A stretch of 64,000 nt of DNA from Alentia gelatinosa. Its lineage: Eukaryota; Annelida; Polychaeta; Phyllodocida; Polynoidae. Every line of letters begins with the position of its first letter. Position 1 is the stretch's first letter. A program made the translations under genes and the position numbers. The stretch is from positions 32,244,988 to 32,308,987 of the forward strand of contig OX465584.1 in assembly GCA_950022655.1 (NCBI GenBank). The letters run 5' to 3'. Positions 24,614 to 33,616 of this stretch are shown here, piece by piece. The notes below the pieces were generated by a model. That model made no database searches and was not told where the DNA came from. It saw only the letters and a list, made by a program, of their open reading frames with translations.

Positions 24614-27132
24614 GTAAGCGGTTAAAGATTAGTCTCTGACCCAGATATGGTTGGCAGTGAAGATTACATACCATATGCCATCGACTGACAAAAAGGGAGA
24701 GGAAAAAACGATAATTTCTTGAAGTTTCAACCAATAATATTCCCTTATCCCGTTCGAGTTGTTTATGTTCTAATTATCATATTTTCATATCCACAATGTT
24801 GAGTTTATATTATCGTCATAGCGTCAGAAGCTCTCAATAGTAGACTTATAATGTGGATGTTTGTTTTGTTTATAACGTCTATTTGTTAAATAGTCAATGA
24901 ATTACCTTGGTCATTGGGAGGATTGTGATAGAGCATTGTTGTATTGCCATTCTATCCAATAGAAGAGTTGATAACACACACACCTATGTGCATATGTATG
25001 TGTGTTTATTTAGAAAGAGGATATGATACGGTATAAAGCAATCGATACATCTCTGAATTTTAGATCAATGCCGTGTGCAGCTACTAGTATAGCCTTGTAT
25101 CAACACATCTATATGTGTATTACTGGGGTGGGGGAGGAGACAGAGTTACCGTCACTTTTATTTATTTTCCTGTTAATGCGGAGTCCCCATTGAATTAGAA
25201 TTACAAACTCTCGCCACTATACACCTAATCGGTCTTAGCCTCCCTTTGGGATTAACAGCCATGAGCTGCTGATGGAAAAACTATCCCACTAACTCCCTGT
25301 TCACAAGTTATGACCACATAAAAATATATCTACTCGTTCACACACATCTATGGGCGTTCTCACGTATGTTGTCGAGTTACTGGTTTTTGTGTGTGTTTGT
25401 TTGTTGTATTTTTTTTTTACCTCGGTTCATGATGGGCAAGCCACAGCCACCAATATTCTATAAATAGATCGCCCTTTGACCCGACCCTTGACCCTGGGCT
25501 CAATGATCTCTGGTCGTATCCTGGCACGAGGTCTGGGTGTAACACTGAGTACCATGCTGTGGTATTTGATATGTACGAGGCCCTAGATGGGATCCCCGTA
25601 GGTACGCTTATAAACATACTTGTAAAGAAAGATGGTGTAGTGGCGAGGGTGGGAGTGGGGGTGTGTGAAGTGGCATCTACCGGTCACTCGCCCACCACCG
25701 TGACACACTGACACGGACAGCTATGTGTTGTGACGTCAGCGACACCTTTCCTGCGGGCAGTGGTGACGTCACCAAGGCTAGTCATCGGTGGGCGCGTGTC
25801 CAAGAGGAAGAGGGCACATTGGGAACCGGTGGCGGTAGGCGCTGGGTGTGGTTGGTACATCACGAAGGTCAAGGACCTTGTTGAGTGGCACACCTATTCG
25901 CTGGTCACTAAGATCATGTATTCATCATATAGTTCGTTGTAGAAGTGCTCCTGAGGTAGAAATCATGCAACGTGATATCTCATGAAATGAACAGAATTCT
26001 CATTATTAGCGCCAAATAAGGAAATTTTTTCCGATTGGAAACTGAACAGAACAAGTTCAGGACCAAACAGTGAGAAATTACAAAAAAAAAGAAAAAAAAA
26101 GGAGATTTATGTTAGTTTTTAATTGCTTATACATAGGACATACCGATGTGAGAAGTCAGCACAGGGTTTGTTTACACCATGTAAGCTTGTAAATGTAATG
26201 CATGCCAAACGGAAGTTATATAAGTAGACGGAAAATTAATGATAAATATGGAAAAAGGTTATAAAGTATAAATCAGATACTATTCTTCTCTCAGTACTTA
26301 CAATTCATCCGTGTATGGTGACATATGGTTAAAGCATGTTCAATTTTGAATTCCTGAATGCAAAGCGATTTCCTATATGTGCCGCATAGGATCCTCTCAG
26401 GATAAAAGGAAAATGAACCGGAAGCGGTAGGTATGCGCACTAGTGCCAAGGTTATATTTACTCATGTACAATGTAGTCTGATGACGCACTTTGCAAAAAA
26501 AAAACACGAGCCCCCTGGTAACTCTACCAAACAACGAATTGTGAATGGACAACAAAAAATACAAAGACGAAGCGAAAATATTAGAGGTTAGAAAGGCTAC
26601 GTGTGCCTTGTTTGTTTTCACTGAATCAGTTACATCTTAGGCAGTGTGTTCTTTCATAACTGATGTAATTGTAGTTGTAGAGGTGAATCTGGTGGGAAAT
26701 TAGGTGCGGGAGACCTGATTTGTAAATAACGGTTCTTTACTCCGTAAGTGCAGTTCCCTTGTAGTTGTGATAGCAATTTGACAAAGACATGGGTGTTCTC
26801 TGACCACCGCCGTCTTTGCCCTACGGGCTGCCGCAGCGCTCCAAGCGGAAAGCCCGGCGATCACGCCGCCACATTCGCCTCCGGACAAATGGCTTATTTT
26901 AGACTCCACCTACGCTTGGGACCTTCTCCAAATCACCAAGCAGATATTGGCAACCAAAGAAAATAATTCGTTCTAGCTCTACCAAGAATCTGCTGGAAGA
27001 GTTTAAATTATGTTAGACACTCGGTACAATCGCACTTGATCTTGGTCGTGGGACGCTCATATATTACACAGGACGTAGGATTCATAACCGAAATTCCACA
27101 ATGTTATATGTGCTACTGGTATTTCTGCACAG
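24614..27132. other. Non-coding stretch, probably intronic
   Basis: No supported gene. Two A-rich runs of nine lie at 26,081-26,101. A CpG-richer patch lies at 25,680-25,850 with mirrored frames of about 70 codons on both strands that lack motifs. Another small G+C-rich patch lies at 26,800-26,890. Confidence 0.5.
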
Positions 27133-27402
27133 GCATTGGTAAAATGTCTGCCATCTAATCAAACAAGGTGGGGTGCTCGGATCAGCAATAAAGAAGCTAT
27201 AATTAGTGCTTGTGTACATATCTCACAAGAAAATTGCCACATACCAATCAATAAACATGCTTCACTAGGCAGTCGAAAGAATATCGGAAATATCTTTCTG
27301 CATTCATACCATATATATACATTTAGTTCAGATGTTGAACCAAACACAGACGTGATGCGCACCCGACTATTGCATCATTTCCTTGGTGAATCTCGTACAT
27401 GA
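27133..27402 (+). CDS. Candidate terminal exon, unknown protein
   Basis: An acceptor-like GGTATTTCTGCACAG ends at 27,132. A phase-0 open segment of 89 codons runs from there to TGA (27,400-27,402), starting ALVKCLPSNQTRWG. Codons are varied and the residue mix looks protein-like, with Asn, His and Ile common and several Cys. There is no ATG in good position, so it would have to be a 3' coding exon. No domain is recognised, and a donor for an upstream partner was not identified. It could equally be a chance open stretch of AT-rich DNA. Confidence 0.2.
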   Translation, partial: ALVKCLPSNQTRWGARISNKEAIISACVHISQENCHIPINKHASLGSRKNIGNIFLHSYHIYTFSSDVEPNTDVMRTRLLHHFLGESRT

Positions 27403-27894
27403 TTATAGTTACATGTTCACGTGTATACGAGAGACTTAGCAATCTCCCAAGTAGATATATAGTGTTGCTTGAAGTTGGGTTTCATCTCAGATAATCTATC
27501 GTCGGTACCATTGTAACTGCAAAGTAAATGGCACACCTACATTCTTTATCGTGGGACATGCACAGATACGATGCAGAGTTTAGGGAAAGGTTATAGAGAC
27601 TTTCAACGAGCTGCATATACTAAGCCTTTACTCTCTGCCTGTCACCTCTGCGACATTGGTAAGTTGCAGATCACCCACTGATTAGATAAACTCCTAACCT
27701 TTTGATTCTTGACATTTGGAATTCCACGCTCTTTCACCAAAGATTTTTCTAATATATTGTTTTTTATTCGGCTATATTTATATAGACGGTGTACATGTAT
27801 TCGCATTACATTTGGCGTTCTTCCACATACTGGTCCAACGACATATTGCATACAGGATATACAGGTGTATAGAGTGTGCAGTAACATTTCCACA

Positions 27895-27896
<2 letters not shown>

Positions 27897-27950
<54 letters not shown>
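27897..27950 (+). repeat. (TC)n microsatellite serving as possible splice tract
   Basis: It is a clean 54-base TC repeat. It is followed at once by ATTCAG (27,951-27,956), so the repeat would act as the polypyrimidine tract of a 3' splice site. Confidence 0.95.
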
Positions 27951-27953
<3 letters not shown>

Positions 27954-27956
27954 CAG

Positions 27957-28080
27957 GTGGTCAAATGATATCAGACCAGTTCAAATATTTGTTTTCGCGT
28001 CCGCCGTCCACTACGGAAATGAATATATACACAATGAATATGCATTTTATTACAGTAAAGCGCAGGACAAAACAGTATGA
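27957..28080 (+). CDS. Candidate terminal exon behind the (TC)n tract
   Basis: After the acceptor CATTCAG (AG at 27,955-27,956) a frame reads WSNDIRPVQIFVFASAVHYG, then a Tyr/Asn/Glu-rich tail to TGA at 28,078-28,080, about 40 codons. The acceptor is good because of the long pyrimidine repeat. The product is unrecognised. The segment continues a longer open frame through the repeat, so openness there is partly a product of the repeat itself. No upstream coding partner is assigned. Confidence 0.2.
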
Positions 28081-28082
28081 AC

Positions 28083-28174
28083 ATACCTTTCGATCCTAGT
28101 CTTTTATCATAATACGAAGTCCCTATTGATACCTTTTGTTCCTAGTCTTTTATCATAATACGAAGTCTCCATTA
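28083..28174 (+). repeat. 46-bp tandem duplication
   Basis: Two copies with a 46-bp period start at 28,083 and 28,129. The core CCTAGTCTTTTATCATAATA is identical in both copies. The copies differ in a few positions near the ends. It looks like a fairly young slippage or repair duplication. Confidence 0.85.
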
Positions 28175-28307
28175 AAAAAGGTATGTGGACACAATAAACC
28201 ACTATCTATTGTTACTAAGTTCTTCGTTAGGAATTTGAAATCCATTGGTTTGGGTCTCAACGCCATTGAACATGGGAAAATGCCCTCCTGGAGGAATTTC
28301 TTTTCAG

Positions 28308-28454
28308 GTTTTTCTCGTGTATGGCTATGCGTCAACCGTTCGTGGTTTACGATCGCCTTTCCACAAAACCATTGATTACTGTCTCGCTACAGCAAATGTT
28401 CATCAGATTCGTGTTAGAACTTCGCATATGACAGAAGTATCCCTACGATGCTAA
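28308..28454 (+). CDS. Candidate terminal exon, unknown protein
   Basis: A good acceptor (GGAATTTCTTTTCAG) ends at 28,307. A phase-0 frame of 48 codons follows to TAA at 28,452-28,454, beginning VFLVYGYASTVRGLRSPFHK. The frame stays open upstream of the acceptor too. No domain is recognised. Two other plus-strand terminal-exon candidates lie within 1.2 kb, and they cannot all be last exons of one transcript. At most some are real, unless several transcripts end here. Confidence 0.2.
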   Translation, partial: VFLVYGYASTVRGLRSPFHKTIDYCLATANVHQIRVRTSHMTEVSLRC

Positions 28455-28636
28455 TTACAGGCTATGGTAATCATCCCCCGTATTACATATTCTCCTTGGA
28501 ATATCTAATTATGTATAATTAATAAGGAAGGGTGAAATGTAGTGGGGAGACTGGGAAGTACAATATGTGAGTGGTTATTTGAACTGTCGGACACATGTCC
28601 CATGTTGCTTTTCCTCCCCCTTGTTGTGACAGACCG

Positions 28637-28747
28637 CCCGCGGGCTTCTAGTTGTCCTTTCTAAGGACGGATGATTCAGGTCCTTCTCAAATAGGTCGCA
28701 ATTTATGCGACCGGCACAGATCCAAGTAGGCGGTAGAAGGCGCCTAC
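28637..28747. repeat. Cluster of three perfect small hairpins
   Basis: The palindrome CCCGCGGG (28,637-28,644) is followed by three perfect stem-loops. These are GTCCTT/AAGGAC (28,654-28,668, 3-nt loop), GGTCGCA/TGCGACC (28,694-28,712, 5-nt loop) and GTAGGCG/CGCCTAC (28,726-28,747, 8-nt loop). Three such stems within about 95 bp is unusual. They could be a structured RNA, a fragment of a palindromic transposon or a coincidence. Confidence 0.5.
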
Positions 28748-29639
28748 CACAGGGTAGAACGGTCTTAATTGTTTCCTCCTATTATGAGGCCATACATATA
28801 CCCTAATTTCATGCTCCATCGCGCTGCAAACGTTAATTTCAGAGACGACAATGTGCCTTTAAAGGGAAGCTCTATGCGAAATATATAGTAAGTTTGCAGT
28901 ATGTTTGTCTGGTGTGACGTAATAGGTGCAATGAACCCCTGCTTCAGTACTCGATGTTCATTTCTTTCGTGCACCGATTTCGTCCATTATCAATTCTGAT
29001 CAATGCCCCTTCCTCCTCCAGTGTTTGTGATGTCGCCTGTCCGTGGGACCGAAAGTTGCATTGTGCGAGTCAGGGTCACACAATGGGTACCGCATGATAA
29101 GGAGTCGGGCAGTGTGAGGTTTGGTGGATGAGTTGAGATGGGGACAAGCATTGACATGTGAAAAGAGCTAAGTACATGCACATGTAAATCATGTAGATTG
29201 CTGGGACTACTAGAATTGATACGTCCGGTGGCATACGGTCTATGAGTACACCACTGTTGGTGAGACAAAATTTCATGGGATTTAGGAGGGCTATTAGATA
29301 GGATGTCAATGATATGAGTGGGGGTGGAGGGGGTACAGTAGAATTTGAACATAAAGAGATGAATGTGGTATAGAGGGTATAGAAATGGGATGCACGTGCG
29401 TGAGTTTCTTGCAAGCTAATATGCCGTTTGTATGTGGTTTAGTGGGGAGAACTAACGTTCGTGAGAAAAAAAAACGTGTGTGGCGGGGGCAGGCTGTCTT
29501 GGTCGGAGCAAAGACTGAGATTGATAGTGAAGAGGGTGTAGTCTTCAAGGTCTAGGGGTGCGGTCAGCCAGTTCTCCACGGTCCAGTAGATAGAGGACAC
29601 GAGCCACCGCCCCCTCCCTCTACCCCCTCCCCTCACGAA
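28748..29639. other. Non-coding stretch
   Basis: No supported gene. Overlapping minus-strand frames of 80-120 codons exist between 28,990 and 29,550. They are in different frames, lack motifs, and their openness comes from a purine-biased plus strand. The segment ends in a C-rich block at about 29,600-29,640. Confidence 0.5.
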
Positions 29640-30196
29640 AGACCCCCAGGAGGCCGGTGGAGGTCGGTGTGTTCTCCACCACCTTTACAACCCCGCCCAA
29701 CTCGCCCAGCTGACCCACCCACCCTTCATCTGTGGCATGGTACAACGCCCAGCTCCCCCCCCCCCCACGCCCCCCCATGCTGCTCGCCCCGTGTACGCAG
29801 GTAACCTCTCGCTCACCTGGCCTGTCTGCGTACGTCTACCTGGCCCCCACCTGGCCCCCTGTCGCCCTCCGCCGCCGCCTTGTCCCACGACGCACGCACC
29901 GACCCACCCCGGGCGCGGCCCCTGCCCCGGGCTCGCACCACTGACAGCGGCGGCGGCGAACTGACCCACGCAACGCGTCCCCAGGGCCCCAAGTCAGTCG
30001 GCGTCGGGTAGTTGTCTACGCCGCGCGCTGTGACTACGGAGCGGTAGGTGCTCGCGTTCTGACAACCGTTCACTACTACACCACTGCCAGCACCATCATA
30101 CCCGGTCTGGTTGAGTACTGAATGGATGCCCAGTCCCAGTGTCTGGTGACTGTGTGTATCTGTAGACCAGCACAACGTCGGCGACAGGCAGCATGG

Positions 30197-30272
30197 ATGG
30201 ATGTTAAAGCGGAATCTCTTGACAGGGGTACGAGTGCCCCAGACTTGTCGTCTTCTTCACTGGTCACCATTG
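30197..30272 (+). CDS. Candidate first coding exon
   Basis: From ATG at 30,197 the frame reads MDVKAESLDRGTSAPD followed by a serine run and LVTI. It then breaks in phase 1 at a good donor (TTG followed by GTAAGA, 30,273). The RGTSAP segment fits the R-x-x-S-x-P pattern of 14-3-3/basophilic-kinase sites, which favours real coding sequence. The frame is also open upstream to an ATG at 30,122, so the start is uncertain. The segment could also be an internal exon using an AG near 30,165. It sits in the CpG-rich domain, consistent with a 5' exon. The gene was not identified. Confidence 0.35.
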
Positions 30273-30768
30273 GTAAGACCTCACAACACTTGTTGATATC
30301 CTATTAGGATATATGTGTGATGAACATTCTTAACACACTCGCATGTACGCTGGATACATAGCATTTGAATCTCACGCGGAATAGCTGTGAGTTACCCTTG
30401 ATGTAGCGGACTAGATCGCCCCCGGTGCCACAAGTGGGTGAGGAGACATCGTGAGGACATACTACCCTTCACCAGACATCAACACAAGCGTGCTCTGTAC
30501 ACCACGAGCATCCGGCGGCGTTCCGTCCCCGTGGTAAACGTCAATGCACGTCAACAAGGACGACGTCTGAGCCCGAAAGTGGGACGAACGCACGCTGTCG
30601 TTTCTCGTGTTATTGTCGTCTGCTTCAACTCGTTACCCGCTACCACCGCCTGTTCTCAAACCTTATCCGGCAATGTACGAGACGCACCCGGCGGATGAGA
30701 GCGACACTACCGGAGGACGTTTATTCTGTGACTAAAATGAAGGCGCGCGTAATTCACTGACGATTCAG

Positions 30769-30867
30769 TGAAGCCGAGGACTTTACTCTCCATCCCCCAA
30801 CACATCTTACCAGAGGACCCGTTCTATTCTTGCATACAGTGGTTTCCGTACGCTGCCCATTATTCAG
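30769..30867 (+). other. Candidate exon ending at a consensus donor
   Basis: The right boundary, CAG followed by GTGAGT (30,868), is a textbook donor. One frame is open across the segment and reads LPEDPFYSCIQWFPYAAHYS before breaking in phase 1. The left boundary is weak. A CAG at 30,766-30,768 has a poor pyrimidine tract, so the exon may instead begin further left in the CpG-rich sequence as a first exon. Coding status is unresolved. It ends in the same phase as the candidate at 30,272, so the two could be alternative first exons. Confidence 0.35.
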
Positions 30868-30990
30868 GTGAGTCTCGGGTTTCCGCTGGGGTGAGATTTA
30901 ACCTACGGTTGACCTCTCCCGGCGCGGCCCCGTCATGTGACCTGTGCGCGATGAACCGTGAGCCCGGCGCGCCCCCTGGGGTGAATCAGA

Positions 30991-32089
30991 CACACTCGAC
31001 TAACACGAGCTGCATGGGAAGATGGATAGTCAGTCGTGTTGTGATTGTATATGTATATCTTAACGCCACCCTGCACATGTCAGCCAATCAACATTACACC
31101 TGTTCTTATAGCTGTTTAATGGGGGTGATATGAGAAAATACCAATGATACCGAGCCCAGAGGTGCCGCCGTGTCCACAACGGTGGTGGGAGGTAAATCCG
31201 ACAATTTTATTGTACATGATCTTTGTCCATTGATGAAGAAGGTTATTTTGTAAGGAACTTTAAGGCAATAAGGTCGTCTGACGAAGACCATAGATATACT
31301 AGCCAGAATTATTACAAAGACAACTTCTAATTACCGGGTTATGTAGAGGGTAGTCGTGCAATATAATATTTGAAAGGCAGATTATGGATTTAAATCAACA
31401 TGCACAAATAGGCATGAGGTAGCTGCTCCAGCATCTGAATTACGAACAAGCACTCGACACAGTCCACTGACTAGGTGGTGGGAGGCGTGTACCTTGGAGT
31501 GGCATTGGGTAATTTCATACATACTACTGATTAAGAGCCAAAACAATGATACGTGTTTGTGGCTAGATCGATGTCAAAACTCATATAAAATGTAATTTGT
31601 ATTTTAATATATTATATCTCAAAATTTGATCGATGATACACACACTCACATAGGAGTACGCGTACTGTCATTTGCTATATATAAGTTGGTTATGAGATAC
31701 TCTTCGGTTTTTATGCTCATACACAAAACGTATCACTGATGTTTGCCACTGTAATGTGTACATAATATATAAGACTAAAAGAGAATGTATATGATTAAAC
31801 CACAATTAGCACGAGCCGAACTTGTCAGGTAAGGTCTGTCTGTTCGGATGTATAGACTACCTTGGCCTGAATTGTGTCGAATGACTGCAGCAAACAGCTA
31901 TTATGATGAATCATTACATATAATTATACATATAATTCATGTAATAGTTATATTCCAGGGCATGTGTCTTTATAAACCGTGCAGCATATAGAGCGAACCA
32001 AATAGCTTTTAGATTAAAGGAAAAAAAGAAGGACCACCATTCAACAATGCATCCCCTCTGATTTCTTTATAATTATGATTTCAAATTTA
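30991..32089. other. Non-coding AT-rich stretch
   Basis: No supported gene. It contains a donor-like CAG/GTAAGG near 31,832. A small interrupted palindrome built on ACATATAATTATACATATAATT lies at about 31,914-31,936. Confidence 0.5.
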
Positions 32090-32410
32090 GATTAGGTTAT
32101 CGTGGATTTAATTTTGCCGAATGTGTCGTAAGTGATATGCCTGACCCTGCCTCATAATTGGGTCATAAATCAAGTCAAAGGTAATTAACGGTGACAGTAA
32201 TTAGTATAACCAGACGTCTCAAGCATTAACCATTACACTGCTCCACCATGCACGCCAGGCCGGCAGAGGGGGGCCGCGCAGGGTCTGGATAATCAAGCCT
32301 GATAACCTCTTTAGACCAGGAACCTGCACCGCGCCTTCGTAGACTGCAGATGGGAGCCGTTAACGTTTACAGACTCCTTGTACCCCGTCGATGATTGTGA
32401 TGGTCTCATT
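32090..32410. promoter_or_regulatory. Candidate Hox/Pbx/Meis-type enhancer
   Basis: Within 40 bp there are four sites. CATAAATCA (32,164-32,172) is the reverse complement of the Pbx-Hox composite TGATTTATG. TAATTA occurs at 32,182-32,187 and again at 32,198-32,203. The Meis/Prep site TGACAG lies at 32,192-32,197, directly against the second TAATTA. A G+C-rich non-repetitive stretch follows (32,250-32,345). The arrangement is what Hox-cofactor enhancers look like. Function and conservation are untested. Confidence 0.4.
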
Positions 32411-33448
32411 ATGCGAGAATTGTTAGGATACACAAAAATTACACTCATTTCATTCGGTGGAGAAATACCTTGCTTGGATGTACATGTACATCAGTAGAGA
32501 ACCCTATGACACGAGGCAATCACATGATACTGAGCCATTGTACTGCCCCCCCCCCCCCCCCAAATCAGTGATGGTAATGTAAATCGAGACAACATGTGTT
32601 TTTCTTTCAATAGGTCCGAGACGTTTGCGATACTCATCAATCTATCGTGTTACCACTATTCTGTTTACCGGTATGAATATATATCATCTCCTACACTTTT
32701 TTTTCATTTGCCCGTTCATTATGTGGTCCATATATTTCGCCCCTCGCTTATTTACTGTACACTAATCAGGTCCTCTTATTTCCCATCCCAAAGAATTTAA
32801 GGAAACGGATATATGTGAGCAGTCAGGTCTTGTAAAGTGACACCTAATTTGTTTGGGATTTAGGGAGTGAGGCCTGGTGCTTTAAATGATAGTTAGGGAG
32901 AGATTTGATATCCAAATGTGTCGACATATTAGTTGTGGACATTTGTCCACCGTAGAAAGTTGGCACTTGGGACATAAATTCATTCCAGAGAGTGGTGCCT
33001 CATTTAAGGTTTTCCATTGTAGGCAGTTGTATGTTTCCTAGTTTGCTGCCTTGTGTATTCTGTAGACAGTTGTCTGTTACAGACAGATTTCGATCGTAGA
33101 CAGTTATAGAGAGTCGGTACTTAATATCAGCTGTTGTGTTGTAGATATCTGCCCGCTGAAGGCAGACTATGCTGTACTTTCCCTTTACGCATGTATCGGC
33201 AGCACAGTCATCAAAGGAGGGAAGAATTGTACATGACAGGCTCAATGCCAAGACCTAGCACAAGTCTAGAGTCAGCTGGGATTCCCTCACCCAGAGGAGA
33301 GCAAAAACTCCTCCAGTGTTCTCTCCAGGGTGACTAGGTGCTAAACACCCCCTGTCCCACCTCCCCCTGACGCCCGACGCCCACTGCCCGAGGCCAATGG
33401 GCTGTGGTACACGAACTCGCCACTTGGCGGCGCGACGATCAGTCTGAG
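32411..33448. other. Non-coding stretch
   Basis: No supported gene. TACATGTA lies at 32,481 and a 16-base C run at 32,546-32,561. Between 33,000 and 33,180 short phrases of the type GTAGACAGTTG recur, suggesting an old degraded repeat. Confidence 0.5.
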
Positions 33449-33616
33449 ATGGTACCAGCGGGAGATGTGAACGAACCGGGAACATGCGCACTGATGGAGG
33501 CCCTATGTACATCCCAAGGGCAGGTAGAGCAACCCCAAGGGCAGATATACCACTCCCAAGGGCGGATAGAACACTCCAAAGGGCAGATAGTGCAAGCTAA
33601 TGGGCAGATGGGATGA
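33449..33616 (+). CDS. Small ORF with a 7-residue tandem repeat
   Basis: From ATG at 33,449 a 55-codon frame runs to TGA (33,614-33,616). Its C-terminal two thirds is an imperfect 21-bp tandem repeat (33,512-33,613) that gives nearly five 7-residue units of the form S-Q-G-Q-I-x-x. Examples are SQGQVEQ, PQGQIYH, SQGRIEH and SKGQIVQ. Substitutions between units are mostly conservative (Val/Ile, Gln/Arg, Lys/Gln). A 21-bp unit keeps frame whatever the copy number. It could be a short secreted or coiled-coil-like peptide, an exon fragment, or simply a minisatellite that happens to be open. The frame extends upstream without an ATG to 33,404. Confidence 0.25.
   Translation: MVPAGDVNEPGTCALMEALCTSQGQVEQPQGQIYHSQGRIEHSKGQIVQANGQMG

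Larger units (their letters stand above)
29640..30990. promoter_or_regulatory. CpG-rich domain, probable promoter region
   Basis: Over about 1.3 kb G+C and CpG are well above the flanks, strongest at 29,870-30,060, 30,480-30,720 and 30,880-30,980. A 12-base C run lies at 29,755-29,766. The domain carries two plus-strand exon candidates ending in consensus donors (30,272 and 30,867). It also has a minus-strand donor-like CCAG/GTGAGC near 29,815. A promoter with alternative first exons on the plus strand is the simplest reading, but no TATA or initiator is clear. Confidence 0.4.
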
